DNA of 64,000 nucleotides from JAHDHW01 sp965220465 (GTDB lineage: Bacteria > Bacteroidota > Bacteroidia > Chitinophagales > Saprospiraceae). Every line of letters starts with the position of its first letter. Position 1 is the first letter of the stretch. Positions 44,986 to 54,057 of this stretch are shown piece by piece. The notes beneath the pieces are model-generated. The model was not told where the DNA came from. It worked only from the letters and a program-made list of their open reading frames with translations, and ran no database searches. The DNA lies in contig CBDCPZ010000023.1 in NCBI GenBank assembly GCA_965220465.1, forward strand, positions 620,001-684,000, given 5' to 3'. The translations under genes were made by a program, and so were the position numbers.

Positions 44986-47745
44986 CTATTTTGCTCCATT
45001 TTTTAATTCATAAATTTTATGGATTAAATCATCTGTGTCAAATGGTTTTCCGATAAAATCATCCATACCTGCGTCATAACATCGTTCTACCTCCTCTTTC
45101 ATTACATTCGCCGTCATGGCTATGATAGGTATTTTAGATTTTTCATTGGAAAGATTTCGAATCACTTTAGTCGCTTCATAGCCGTTCATCACAGGCATTT
45201 GAACATCCATCAAAATAATATCATAATCATCGTGTGATACTTTTTCTATTGCGATTACTCCGTTCTCTGCCACTTCAACTACTACATCTTCGATGGCATC
45301 TTCCAGTTCCTCCTGTGCGACGATGGCATTGAATTGATTGTCTTCTACCAATAGTACTTTGATGCCTTTTAATTCGGCGGCATTATTTTCTTTCGCAGGT
45401 AAAACATTTTGTTCGACGACAAAATTTTCTTCCAGATTTATTTGATATGGAACAGTGAAATAAAATTGACTACCTTTCCCTTTTTGGCTTTCTGCCCAGA
45501 TTTTTCCCTGTTGAATTTCCACCAGTTTTTTGGAAATGCTGAGACCGAGACCTGTACCACCAAACTTACGAGTGGTATCAGAATAAGCCTGTTCAAACGA
45601 ATCGAATATTTTTTCGAGGCGGTCTTCGCCGATTCCGACACCGGTGTCTGAAACGCAAAATTTTGCCATTGTTTTGCCTTGGTCAATTTCCTCTGTTTTC
45701 AACTGTATGGTCACCATGCCCTTTTCAGTAAACTTAATGGCATTGCCTGTGAGGTTGAGCAATATTTGATGTAAGCGCGTTGGATCGCCAATCACTCTAT
45801 CAGTTATGCCTTCTTCTATATCAGTTTTTAATAACAGACTTTTTTCTTCGGCTTTGAATTGCATAATCATATTTACATTCCGAATCACTTCTATCATGGA
45901 AAAAGGAGTTTCTTCCAGTTCAATTTTACCGGCTTCTACTTTAGATATATCTAAAATATCATTGATGATGATCAGCAGAGAATCGGAAGATTCTTTGATG
46001 GCATTGAGGTATGAAATTTGTTCTGTTTGATGCTCTCGTCGCAGCAAAATATCAGTCATACCCTTAATTGCATTCATTGGGGTTCGAATCTCATGGCTCA
46101 TATTGGCGAGGAATTGATGCTTAGCTTTTTCGGAAGATTTTGCCTTTTCTTTCTCCGCTTCGATGATTTTGTTTTTCTCTTCTAATTCTAGCTTTGACTT
46201 TCTTATAAATCTTAAGCGACTCCAAAGACCCAAGGATATAAGTAAAATCAATGACCCAATACCTATAGCAATAAACTTGTATGAATTGCTGACACGGAGT
46301 GCCGTTTGATGAGCTAATTCTATTTTAAGTAATTTCTCCACCTGCTTTAAACTATCAGTCAAAACCTTTTTGGAGAATTCATATTCTTGTAATTGCCTTG
46401 CCGTTTCTAACGGATCTTTATCTTTCTTTAATCCTATAATCTTTTCCAAATTCTCCAATGCTTTTCTGTAATTTCCTGATTTTTTATATGCAGCGTAGAG
46501 CGTCTCATAAACTGCCTCTTGTTCTACAAAATCATTTTCCTCTTCAAAATAAGGTTCACATTCCAAGCAATGCTCGATGGCCTTGGAGTAATTCCTTTGT
46601 TCCAAATAAGCCATACTAATGGAAAGATGATTATATGATACCCACCAGCTCCATTCATACTTTTCTTCTTCATGCAATCTCAAAGAGGTCTGATAATGTT
46701 CGATAGCCAGGTCATTCTTGTCTTGGGCTAAAGCAATATCACCAAGTAGTGTATAGACTTTGAATGGAGGAGCCAATGAGTTTTCTTTTTTAGCGTCCAG
46801 TAATAATTCTTCCGCCACTTTCGTGGCCTGATCAAATTCGCCCACCTTTACGTGCATTCGTCCCAGGTCGCTCATTACACCGTATTCATTATTGAGCTCA
46901 TTCATGACTCGACACTGTTTTCGATAATAATCGTAATATTTCAAAGCCTTGGCCCATTCTCCTTGAGTTTCATAGATATTGGCCATTTCCAGGTGAATGA
47001 ATGGATTACCTTCTACTGTATAAGGTAGTGCTTTGTGGAAATATTCTAATGCCTTAGGGTATTGTTTCATCTGTTGACAGACCTTGCCCAATTCATAATA
47101 TCCATAAAAAACCGCAGGTTCATCGGGGATTGCCCAAAAGGTTCTAAAAGCTTCTGTTGCGTATTTATTAGCTTCTTCTTCTTTACCTTGTCTTATCATC
47201 ATCATGGCAATTTGGATTTCCGTCCAGCCATTATTTATATTTAAGTGGTAATCGTCGGTATTGTTTGATAGATCGATTGCTGTTTTCCAATGCTCAAAGG
47301 ACTTTTCATAATTGTTCTGGTTTCTATAATAAATTCCGGCAAAAGTATGACCCAATGACATCACTATTTTATAGTCAACAATACTGGCCAATTCGATACT
47401 TTTTTGGAACCCCATTAATCTATTACTATCCCGAAACGGCAGTTTAAATGCCTCATTCAAAATATAGAAAGATTGATATTTGGGACTTGTTCTTCCGAGT
47501 TCGAAATCTAAAATCTTATCAACATATTTAAAGCTATTCTGATGCTCTGCTTTCTCAATGAGGAGGAGTGCCCGTTCAACAAGGTCGTCGAGGCGTGCTT
47601 CCTCAGAAGCAGTCTGGTCATTCCAAACCCCATTTTCATCCAAAGCAAAAGTATCTAAGCCTTGGGAAAAAGAAAGGTAGCCAAAAACGAGCATGACACA
47701 GAAGGAAAGACAAATCCGGGCATGTCGTTTTATTTGTTTTTTCAT
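44986..47745 (-). CDS. TPR-containing hybrid histidine kinase
   Basis: This 919-residue protein has a signal/anchor (MKKQIKRHARICLSFCVMLVF). About 400 residues of TPR repeats follow, predicted periplasmic, then one membrane helix (FIAIGIGSLILLISLGLW, near 490) and a short coiled coil. The HisKA domain has FLANMSHEIRTPMNAIKG (His near 551). The HATPase has NLTGNAIKFTE, DTGVGI and GGTGLGLSISKKL. A C-terminal receiver has the acceptor Asp in IILMDVQMPVMNG. The TPR part presumably senses a peptide or partner protein outside the membrane. It heads a leftward run with the receiver and Hpt genes and follows the T9SS protein gene. Confidence 0.92.
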   Translation of the reverse strand: MKKQIKRHARICLSFCVMLVFGYLSFSQGLDTFALDENGVWNDQTASEEARLDDLVERALLLIEKAEHQNSFKYVDKILDFELGRTSPKYQSFYILNEAFKLPFRDSNRLMGFQKSIELASIVDYKIVMSLGHTFAGIYYRNQNNYEKSFEHWKTAIDLSNNTDDYHLNINNGWTEIQIAMMMIRQGKEEEANKYATEAFRTFWAIPDEPAVFYGYYELGKVCQQMKQYPKALEYFHKALPYTVEGNPFIHLEMANIYETQGEWAKALKYYDYYRKQCRVMNELNNEYGVMSDLGRMHVKVGEFDQATKVAEELLLDAKKENSLAPPFKVYTLLGDIALAQDKNDLAIEHYQTSLRLHEEEKYEWSWWVSYNHLSISMAYLEQRNYSKAIEHCLECEPYFEEENDFVEQEAVYETLYAAYKKSGNYRKALENLEKIIGLKKDKDPLETARQLQEYEFSKKVLTDSLKQVEKLLKIELAHQTALRVSNSYKFIAIGIGSLILLISLGLWSRLRFIRKSKLELEEKNKIIEAEKEKAKSSEKAKHQFLANMSHEIRTPMNAIKGMTDILLRREHQTEQISYLNAIKESSDSLLIIINDILDISKVEAGKIELEETPFSMIEVIRNVNMIMQFKAEEKSLLLKTDIEEGITDRVIGDPTRLHQILLNLTGNAIKFTEKGMVTIQLKTEEIDQGKTMAKFCVSDTGVGIGEDRLEKIFDSFEQAYSDTTRKFGGTGLGLSISKKLVEIQQGKIWAESQKGKGSQFYFTVPYQINLEENFVVEQNVLPAKENNAAELKGIKVLLVEDNQFNAIVAQEELEDAIEDVVVEVAENGVIAIEKVSHDDYDIILMDVQMPVMNGYEATKVIRNLSNEKSKIPIIAMTANVMKEEVERCYDAGMDDFIGKPFDTDDLIHKIYELKNGAK

Positions 47746-47772
47746 TTTTTATAAATTGTATTGTTCAATTTT

Positions 47773-49143
47773 TTACAACTTCACAAACATTTTAGAAATA
47801 AAATTTTCCTCTGTTTTAATTTGCAAAAAATATACTCCTGAAGGTAAGTTTTTTATGCTTAATGAATTGGGTGCTCCTCCTCGTTCAATTTTTTGAGTAA
47901 AATGAATATTCCCGATACAATCAAAAATAGTTAACTGCACTGGATTTATAGATCCAGGGATTTGGAAATAAATATCACTGGAAGCTGGATTTGGGAATAT
48001 TTTTATTTTTTCAGCTAAACTATTATTGTCTTTAACTGAGACTGGGTCGACAAGTAGATTCCCTTCCCATTTATAAATCTTGCTAAAACTTTCATTAAAC
48101 GAATCACCACCGCCATATCCAATAGTTGGGTTAAGGAATTCAGAAGTACTTAGTGATGCGTCAGTTTCAATGACCTCCCAGGTTTCTCCTCCATCTTTCG
48201 TCAAATAGGCGATTGAGAAATATGCATTCCAACCATCATGGGCGATATAGGTTCCGGGAGTGCCCGGAATATAGCGGATTTGGTAGATAGGGGAAAAATT
48301 AGGTATAGCTATTGAGTCCCAAGTTTCGCCTCCATCACTTGTTTTCATGGCTTGGTTTTCGTTAAGAGAAATGGAAGTTAAAATGCCATTTAAAGGATCC
48401 TGCATAGCAATTGAAATAGGATTATACGTAAGTGTCGATGTTTCGGCATCAAATACTTCCCATGTTGCACCCATGTCTTCGGATTTAAAAACTCTCCCTT
48501 TTGTTGTTGGAAACCAAATCGTGTTTCCAACTGCGGAATACAAACCACTACAAATATTGATATTTATCTTTTCCCCACTTAATTGAGCTGGGATATTGAG
48601 CGTTTCTACTTTCGTCCAGGTATCTCCTCCATTTACTGTTGTATATATGCTAATTTCTTCATCAATTATTGTAGAAGCACCATTGCCAAAAGAAACGCCT
48701 TCGTTTTCGTTAAAAAAATGAACTACCATTGGGTATTCACCGGACTCGGGAAAAGCAGTGTTTTGGTGTGCCCAAGTTTGTCCACCGTCCATTGTTTTAT
48801 AAATTGCACCGGTTGCTGGAATTTGCAAATCAGAAGTTGCCAACCATAGCACCGTATCATCGAGTGCAAAAGAATGAGTAACATAAAATTCTGGATTTAT
48901 ATCGAGCATTCCTGTTTGCCAGGTTTGACCACCATCTGTTGATTTTGTAAACTCAAGAGTAGGTATTGTACTTTCATTATCCCAGGTAAACCCCCAAACA
49001 GTATTTGAGTCCGGTACTGCCAGCGACCAAATAGAACGTGGCATAGCGTCTATACCAGAGCCTAAACTTGTCCATTGAGCTATTCCGCTTTGAAGACTTA
49101 TGGTGATAAACAACATGATTGATGTAAAATGTAATAATTTCAT
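47773..49143 (-). CDS. T9SS-sorted beta-propeller protein (YCF48/BNR-like)
   Basis: This 456-residue protein has a signal peptide (MKLLHFTSIMLFITISLQSG). The body contains at least five STDGGQTW-type BNR/YCF48 motifs, indicating a beta-propeller. The last 80 residues are a type A T9SS sorting domain: KIFPNPASSDIYF, a IFDCIGNIHFTQKI strand and GVYFLQIKTEENFISKMFVK at the end. It would be exported through the type IX system and anchored or released at the surface. It is upstream of the hybrid kinase on the same strand and could be part of the same unit. Confidence 0.92.
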   Translation of the reverse strand: MKLLHFTSIMLFITISLQSGIAQWTSLGSGIDAMPRSIWSLAVPDSNTVWGFTWDNESTIPTLEFTKSTDGGQTWQTGMLDINPEFYVTHSFALDDTVLWLATSDLQIPATGAIYKTMDGGQTWAHQNTAFPESGEYPMVVHFFNENEGVSFGNGASTIIDEEISIYTTVNGGDTWTKVETLNIPAQLSGEKININICSGLYSAVGNTIWFPTTKGRVFKSEDMGATWEVFDAETSTLTYNPISIAMQDPLNGILTSISLNENQAMKTSDGGETWDSIAIPNFSPIYQIRYIPGTPGTYIAHDGWNAYFSIAYLTKDGGETWEVIETDASLSTSEFLNPTIGYGGGDSFNESFSKIYKWEGNLLVDPVSVKDNNSLAEKIKIFPNPASSDIYFQIPGSINPVQLTIFDCIGNIHFTQKIERGGAPNSLSIKNLPSGVYFLQIKTEENFISKMFVKL

Positions 49144-49342
49144 TGGTTTTTATTTTTTATTTTGTGAATCTGTATGTAAAATCCTAAACAAAGAAATGAC
49201 CACAATGGGACTAAACCTAATTCCAATTATCAAGTGGTTGCTCAAATTATCAAACGGTTATTTTTGATCGAACCTAAAAAAGATTGAATTATTGGCTTTT
49301 AGAAATATTTTTTATCTTTCGACAAATTGATTTGAATTATAA

Positions 49343-49708
49343 ATGCAAAATGACCCGCTCTTAATTGACTTTAAAAGACTTGACAAGCTTTGTAAAGGTG
49401 ACCAAAAAAAACGACTTAAGTTTTTGGATCAATTTGTAGAAATCAATTCTGATTGCATCGAGCAGATAAAAATTGCTTTAAAAGAAAGAGACTTTCAGAA
49501 AACAAGGAAGACAATCCATTTTATGTCACCTCAGTTGGTCTTTTTTGGCTTACCTGAATTTTCAAAAATATTAGAAAAAATAGAAAGCGAATCGATTCAA
49601 AGTATGTCAGATTATTTAATAGACATGATCAATGAGGATATTCTAAAGGTGCAAAAAGCCATTATCGAAGTAGAAAGCATCGTCAAAACAACAATAAATA
49701 AAGGGTGA
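49343..49708 (+). CDS. Hpt-like phosphotransfer protein
   Basis: This 121-residue helical protein has the Hpt pattern, with the likely phospho-His at H59 in KTIHFMSPQLVFFGLPEF. It aligns with H53 in the Hpt at 44117, though the neighbouring Lys is Ser here. It precedes the LytTR regulator by one base, so the two are surely cotranscribed, and it is divergent from the T9SS gene. Phosphate relay to the regulator is the natural reading. Confidence 0.75.
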   Translation: MQNDPLLIDFKRLDKLCKGDQKKRLKFLDQFVEINSDCIEQIKIALKERDFQKTRKTIHFMSPQLVFFGLPEFSKILEKIESESIQSMSDYLIDMINEDILKVQKAIIEVESIVKTTINKG

Positions 49709-49709
49709 A

Positions 49710-50465
49710 ATGAGCATTAAAAGTTTAATCATTGATGACAATCCATTTATTATTGATTTGTTGACAGAACAGCTTCAACAAAATCACCCGGAAATAGAAA
49801 TTGTTGGTTTCGCAAAAAGTGGAGCGGCTGGAATTGAAAAAATAAAAAAACATCAGCCAAACTTAATTTTTTTGGATGTAGAGATGCCCGATATGACAGG
49901 GTTTGATATGCTCGATCAATTAAATGAAATCTCTTTTCAAACCATTTTCATCACTTCATTTAGCCATTATGCAATCAGAGCAATCCGCTTCAATGCGCTG
50001 GATTACCTGGTAAAACCGATAGAAGAAAAGGAATTGAAACACGCGATTAAAAGATACCTCGCTAATATTGGACAAAATGAAAATCGAAACCAAGTAAAGC
50101 TTGCTTTACTAAATTTAAAAACTGAAAAAATTGAAGAGCAAACCCTACAATTACCGTCACAAAATGGAGCTATTAGCTTGAAATTAAAGCAAATTGTTAG
50201 AATTGAAGGGGAACGTAATTACAGCTTTATCCATCTTGCAAATGGTAAAAAACAGCTTTCTTCCAAAACGCTTGGTTATTTTGATGAAATACTTTCTGAC
50301 AAGGGATTTTTTAGGTGCCATCGATCTCATCTCGTAAATGGAATTCATATAAAAGATCTTAAAAACAATGGCGTTTTTATCCTGAAAAATGCAATAGAAA
50401 TCTCAATTTCCAGAAGAAAAAAAACGGATGCGAAAAATTGGCATTCCCAGTTAAAAGGACTATGA
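49710..50465 (+). CDS. LytTR-family response regulator
   Basis: This 251-residue protein has a receiver domain (acidic LIIDDNPF, acceptor D56 in LIFLDVEMP, switch ITSFSHYAIRAI, Lys in YLVKPI) and a C-terminal LytTR DNA-binding domain from about residue 145 (VRIEGERNYSFIHLANGKKQL, FFRCHRSHLVNGIHI). Regulators of this type bind direct repeats near target promoters. It is paired with the Hpt gene upstream. No separate kinase is next to it on this strand, so the hybrid kinase at 44986 is a plausible input. Confidence 0.93.
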   Translation: MSIKSLIIDDNPFIIDLLTEQLQQNHPEIEIVGFAKSGAAGIEKIKKHQPNLIFLDVEMPDMTGFDMLDQLNEISFQTIFITSFSHYAIRAIRFNALDYLVKPIEEKELKHAIKRYLANIGQNENRNQVKLALLNLKTEKIEEQTLQLPSQNGAISLKLKQIVRIEGERNYSFIHLANGKKQLSSKTLGYFDEILSDKGFFRCHRSHLVNGIHIKDLKNNGVFILKNAIEISISRRKKTDAKNWHSQLKGL

Positions 50466-50469
50466 ACTT

Positions 50470-51000
50470 TTAAATTTGATAATTACCTAAATGGATTTTC
50501 TGTGCTCCGTTTTTTCTATCTTCAAAATACCTTTCTACGCAAAAGGTAGAGGACGAAAAAGCCATATCTTCCCAAGGAATCTCATCTTCTTTAAACAACT
50601 GAACCTCAAGGCTTTCATCGCCACAAGAAAAATTCAAATCAGGCATCTGCGCCAAAAAATGCAAATAAACATGGCCAAATCGAGGGATGCTGTAAACGGT
50701 GTGAAGGCTAATAATTTTCACTGAAATATTTGCTTCTTCAAGTACTTCACGGACTGCCCCCTCCTCTACTGTTTCATCAATTTCTAAAAAACCTGCAGGC
50801 ACATTCCAAAAACCTAATCTAGGTTCAATCGCTCTTTTACAAAGCAAAATTTTGTCTTCCCAAATGGGCAAACAACCTGTAATCACTCGTGGATTTTGAT
50901 AATGAATTTTTTCGCAGGATATGCAGACAAATCGAGGGCGATTGTCCCCTTCTATTTCTTTAAAAATTACAGGTTGAGCACATTTACTGCAAAAATTCAT
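50470..51000 (-). CDS. NUDIX hydrolase with N-terminal zinc ribbon
   Basis: This 176-residue protein starts MNFCSKCAQPV, with a CxxC...CxxC zinc ribbon (through FVCISCEKIHYQNPRV). The Nudix box is GFLEIDETVEEGAVREVLEEANI (with the REVLEE core). The family hydrolyses nucleoside diphosphate derivatives such as ADP-ribose or NADH. Its start overlaps the kdsB stop by four bases, so translation is coupled. Confidence 0.9.
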   Translation of the reverse strand: MNFCSKCAQPVIFKEIEGDNRPRFVCISCEKIHYQNPRVITGCLPIWEDKILLCKRAIEPRLGFWNVPAGFLEIDETVEEGAVREVLEEANISVKIISLHTVYSIPRFGHVYLHFLAQMPDLNFSCGDESLEVQLFKEDEIPWEDMAFSSSTFCVERYFEDRKNGAQKIHLGNYQI

Positions 51001-51752
51001 TTTGAGAGATTCGTTCTTTCTTGCCAGTTTAAAAGATCTTCCGGAGTGTCAATTCCGAAAGTTTCAAACTTAGTTTCGGTTGTATAAATCGAAAATCCGT
51101 TTTCCAGCCAACGAAGTTGCTCCAGGCTTTCTGCTTTTTCTAACTTTCCTATTGGCAATTTTGTAATTTCTTGTAACACCGTAGATCTAAAAATATACAT
51201 TCCGATATGTTTGAAATAAACCTGATTTTCTAACCACTCTTTTGATTCAAATCCTCTTAAAAAAGGTATTGCCTGACGACTGAAATATAAGGCTCTGTTG
51301 TTTTCACCTTTAACTGCTTTGACTACATTTGGGTTGAACAATTCTTGCTCTGATTCAATTTTCTTGAGCATCGTTCCAATTCCACAATCCTCCGCTTCCT
51401 TTTTTTGAAAAGCAATTATCAAGTCATTAATTTGTGTCGGCTGAATGAAAGGTTCATCGCCTTGAACATTTATAACTAATTCAAAATCAGTTATTTGCCT
51501 GGCTATCTCAGCGCAACGATCCGTACCACTTGGATGATTTGGGTCAGTCATTACAACTTCTCCACCGAAATTTTTTACATGATTGAAAATACGATCATCA
51601 TCAGTTGCAACTATAATCCGGTCAACTTGATCTGCTGATTTAACTTGTTCATAAACACTTTGAATCATTGATTTTCCGGCGATATCAACTAATGGTTTGC
51701 CCGGAAACCGTGTTGAGGCATATCTCGATGGAATAACAGCTAATGTATTCAT
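50997..51752 (-). CDS. kdsB: 3-deoxy-manno-octulosonate cytidylyltransferase
   Basis: This 251-residue protein starts MNTLAVIPSRYASTRFPGKPL, the classic KdsB nucleotide-binding motif. Then come DDDRIFNHV, DPNHPSGTDRCAEI, VINVQGDEPFI and NRALYFSRQAIPF in the usual order. It activates KDO as CMP-KDO for lipopolysaccharide core synthesis. It is coupled to the NUDIX gene. A KdsC-like phosphatase gene is at 21471. Confidence 0.95.
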   Translation of the reverse strand: MNTLAVIPSRYASTRFPGKPLVDIAGKSMIQSVYEQVKSADQVDRIIVATDDDRIFNHVKNFGGEVVMTDPNHPSGTDRCAEIARQITDFELVINVQGDEPFIQPTQINDLIIAFQKKEAEDCGIGTMLKKIESEQELFNPNVVKAVKGENNRALYFSRQAIPFLRGFESKEWLENQVYFKHIGMYIFRSTVLQEITKLPIGKLEKAESLEQLRWLENGFSIYTTETKFETFGIDTPEDLLNWQERTNLSK

Positions 51753-51836
51753 TATTAAAAGGTTTCAACAACTTGTAAACAAAGGAAGGAAAAGTTTAAA
51801 AGTCTTTACTATTTTTGTAAGTATAATTCAAGACCA

Positions 51837-52691
51837 ATGAAACACTTAATAATTACATTCCTTCTTTCTTTTCCCTTTTACCTGCAAGCTTTTTTTACCG
51901 GTGATAGTTTAAATTATTTGACCCTCAAAGATACTATATTTATCACCACCGGAAATTATCAGGAAAAAGTTTTTGAGCATCATATTGCCCCAAAACAAAC
52001 CCTTTACTCTTTAGCAAAATTCTACGGGCTTTCACTTACAGAAGTGTATTATTATAATCCCGAATTAGAGGATGAGGAAATAGCAATAGGCCAGCCAATT
52101 AAAATCCCGATCCCAAATATGGCGATCAAAAGGTACAAAGACAAAGATTTTGAAGCAAAAAAGCATATTCCAGTTTGCTACAAAGTTAAAATTGGAGATA
52201 CAATGTATGGCATCTCAAAACGGGTTTTTGAAATGCCGATCGACACTATTTTAGCTAGAAATAGATTGACCACTTTTACATTGAGTCCCGGCCAAATTTT
52301 AACGATGGGCTGGATGGACATTCGAGGGATTCCGGAAAGTTATAGAAAATTTAGAGGGCATCCGCTTTGGAAAAACAACAAGGCTTACCAAGATTGGTAT
52401 TACAATGCCAGGTTGGTTAAAAAGGAATATCTTGAACGAGGGATTGCTCATTGGCACAAAGACAGCAGTCAGGAAGGCGAGTTTTTGGCATTACATCGAA
52501 CTGCTCCGATCAACTCCATTATTGCAATTAACAACCCAATGAACAACAGGACTTTATACGCAAAAGTTATCGGACGCATTCCCGAAGCTGTTTATGAAAA
52601 TAATGTAATCGTGGTGCTTTCTCCGAAAGCTGCAATGCTTTTGGGAGCAAGAGATGCTAACTTTTTTGTAAAAATGAGGTATTTGAAATGA
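51837..52691 (+). CDS. LysM-domain secreted protein
   Basis: This 284-residue protein has a signal peptide (MKHLIITFLLSFPFYLQAF) and two LysM domains: HIAPKQTLYSLAKFYGLSL near 43 and YKVKIGDTMYGISKRVFEM near 115. The C-terminal 90 residues (GIAHWHKDSS... RTAPINSIIAINNPMNNRTLYAKVIG) look like a double-psi beta-barrel of the RlpA type. Peptidoglycan binding is likely. A -7-like box, TATTTTTG, is at 51810-51817. The IS4 element is inserted 15 bases downstream. Confidence 0.88.
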   Translation: MKHLIITFLLSFPFYLQAFFTGDSLNYLTLKDTIFITTGNYQEKVFEHHIAPKQTLYSLAKFYGLSLTEVYYYNPELEDEEIAIGQPIKIPIPNMAIKRYKDKDFEAKKHIPVCYKVKIGDTMYGISKRVFEMPIDTILARNRLTTFTLSPGQILTMGWMDIRGIPESYRKFRGHPLWKNNKAYQDWYYNARLVKKEYLERGIAHWHKDSSQEGEFLALHRTAPINSIIAINNPMNNRTLYAKVIGRIPEAVYENNVIVVLSPKAAMLLGARDANFFVKMRYLK

Positions 52692-52715
52692 TTTTTTTAG
52701 TTTGAAGTTCATAGT

Positions 52716-53875
52716 CTAAGTACAGGACAAAAATGAGTAATTGAGATAAATAGGTAAATTGTTGTTGCTAAAATCATCAATAACCTAAAGCCCAATTACT
52801 CACTATGAAAGATACAGAAAAGGCTCTAAAAGAAGAGCTTTCCCAACATTTTATCGGACAAGGTCAACGAATAACGATGATGAGCAAATTAATACTGGCA
52901 GTTTTGAAGATGTGCACGGTCAATTTTGCTCAATTATCACTGGTGATCAATCACGTTGTCCAACTAAGCAGCAACTTCAAACGGATTCAGCGATTTATGA
53001 AACAGTATTCTTTTTGTCAAAGCTGTTTTGTCCAATTGGCCTGGTCTCATTACGGCACTCAAGGTCAATGGATCGCTTTAAGCATGGATCGCACCAACTG
53101 GAAATTCGGCCGAGTCAACATTAATATTTTGACTATTGGTATTTCCTGGCGCGGCACTGCCATTCCATTGGTTTGGATGATGCTCGATAAACGAGGGCAA
53201 TCCAATCAGGAGGAACGCATCTTATTGCTTGAAAAACTGCTGTCTTACCTGAACGATGCACAGAAAAAACGTATTCGTTACTTGCTGATGGACAGAGAGT
53301 TTGCTGCTAATAAATGGTTAGCTTATTTGAAAAAACAAGCTTTACATTTTATTATCCGAATCCGAAAAGATGCTAAAATTCGCAAGCCCGGAAAGATGAC
53401 AGAAAAAGCTGCCTGGCGGCTTTTTCAAAGTGATTCTTTTCAAGCTTTACGTAAACAAAGAGTGCTGTTTAGCCACCGGCTTTTTGTCGGAGGGCAAAAA
53501 CTATCTGGAAAGGAATACTTGATTTTGATTAGTGATCTTCCTTTAAAACATGGCACTCAATTGTATGCTCAAAGATGGGGTATTGAAGTCTTTTTCAGTG
53601 CTTGTAAAAAGCGAGGATTCAATTTTGAAAACACTCACTTAACAAAACTGGAAAGAATCGATACCTTAATTTATATCTTGGCCATTGCTTTTATTTGGGC
53701 TTTTAAAACAGGTGAGTTCCTTGTAGAACAAGGTCATCAAATTCCTTTAAAAAACCTCAAAAAGCGAAAAGCCAAATTGTTTAGCATCTTTCGCATTGGT
53801 TTAGATTATATCAAACACAAACTGCTCAACTTTTTGAGCTTATATTATGAAATTGGACTTTTGTCCTGTACTTAG
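52716..53875 (+). mobile_element. Complete IS4-type insertion sequence with 9-bp target duplication
   Basis: The element is 1160 bp, bounded by perfect 17-bp inverted repeats (CTAAGTACAGGACAAAA, 52716-52732; its complement at 53859-53875). Both ends are flanked by the direct repeat GTTCATAGT (52707-52715 and 53876-53884), a 9-bp target duplication. One intact transposase fills it, and its TAG stop lies in the right terminal repeat. Intact repeats and exact duplication imply recent insertion. Confidence 0.95.
52805..53875 (+). CDS. IS4-family transposase
   Basis: This 356-residue DDE transposase is of the IS4 type. Visible are ALSMDRTNWKFG (first Asp), a RYLLMDREFAANKW segment (second Asp) and the YREK-like region RWGIEVFFSACKKRG (with Glu). 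It moves the surrounding element. No frameshift is present and the length is normal, so it is probably active. The stop codon overlaps the right terminal repeat. Confidence 0.93.
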   Translation: MKDTEKALKEELSQHFIGQGQRITMMSKLILAVLKMCTVNFAQLSLVINHVVQLSSNFKRIQRFMKQYSFCQSCFVQLAWSHYGTQGQWIALSMDRTNWKFGRVNINILTIGISWRGTAIPLVWMMLDKRGQSNQEERILLLEKLLSYLNDAQKKRIRYLLMDREFAANKWLAYLKKQALHFIIRIRKDAKIRKPGKMTEKAAWRLFQSDSFQALRKQRVLFSHRLFVGGQKLSGKEYLILISDLPLKHGTQLYAQRWGIEVFFSACKKRGFNFENTHLTKLERIDTLIYILAIAFIWAFKTGEFLVEQGHQIPLKNLKKRKAKLFSIFRIGLDYIKHKLLNFLSLYYEIGLLSCT

Positions 53876-53998
53876 GTTCATAGTTTATAGTTTGAAGTTT
53901 TTTAACCATAAACCACGAACTATGAACCACAAACCTTGAACTTAGAACATTGCAAAAAATTTCCTTCCTTTTTACCAGCAAAAATCCTCTAAAGAGAA

Positions 53999-54006
53999 TA
54001 CCTTTG
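53999..54006 (+). promoter_or_regulatory. -7 box of the cystathionine beta-synthase gene
   Basis: TACCTTTG matches TAnnTTTG exactly, 51 bases before the ATG at 54058. No -33 TTG is at the right distance. It lies beyond the right end of the IS, so the insertion leaves it intact. Confidence 0.45.
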
Positions 54007-54057
54007 TGCTCAATTTGAAACATGAACATTTCATTGTGTTAACCAATAGAACCGAAG

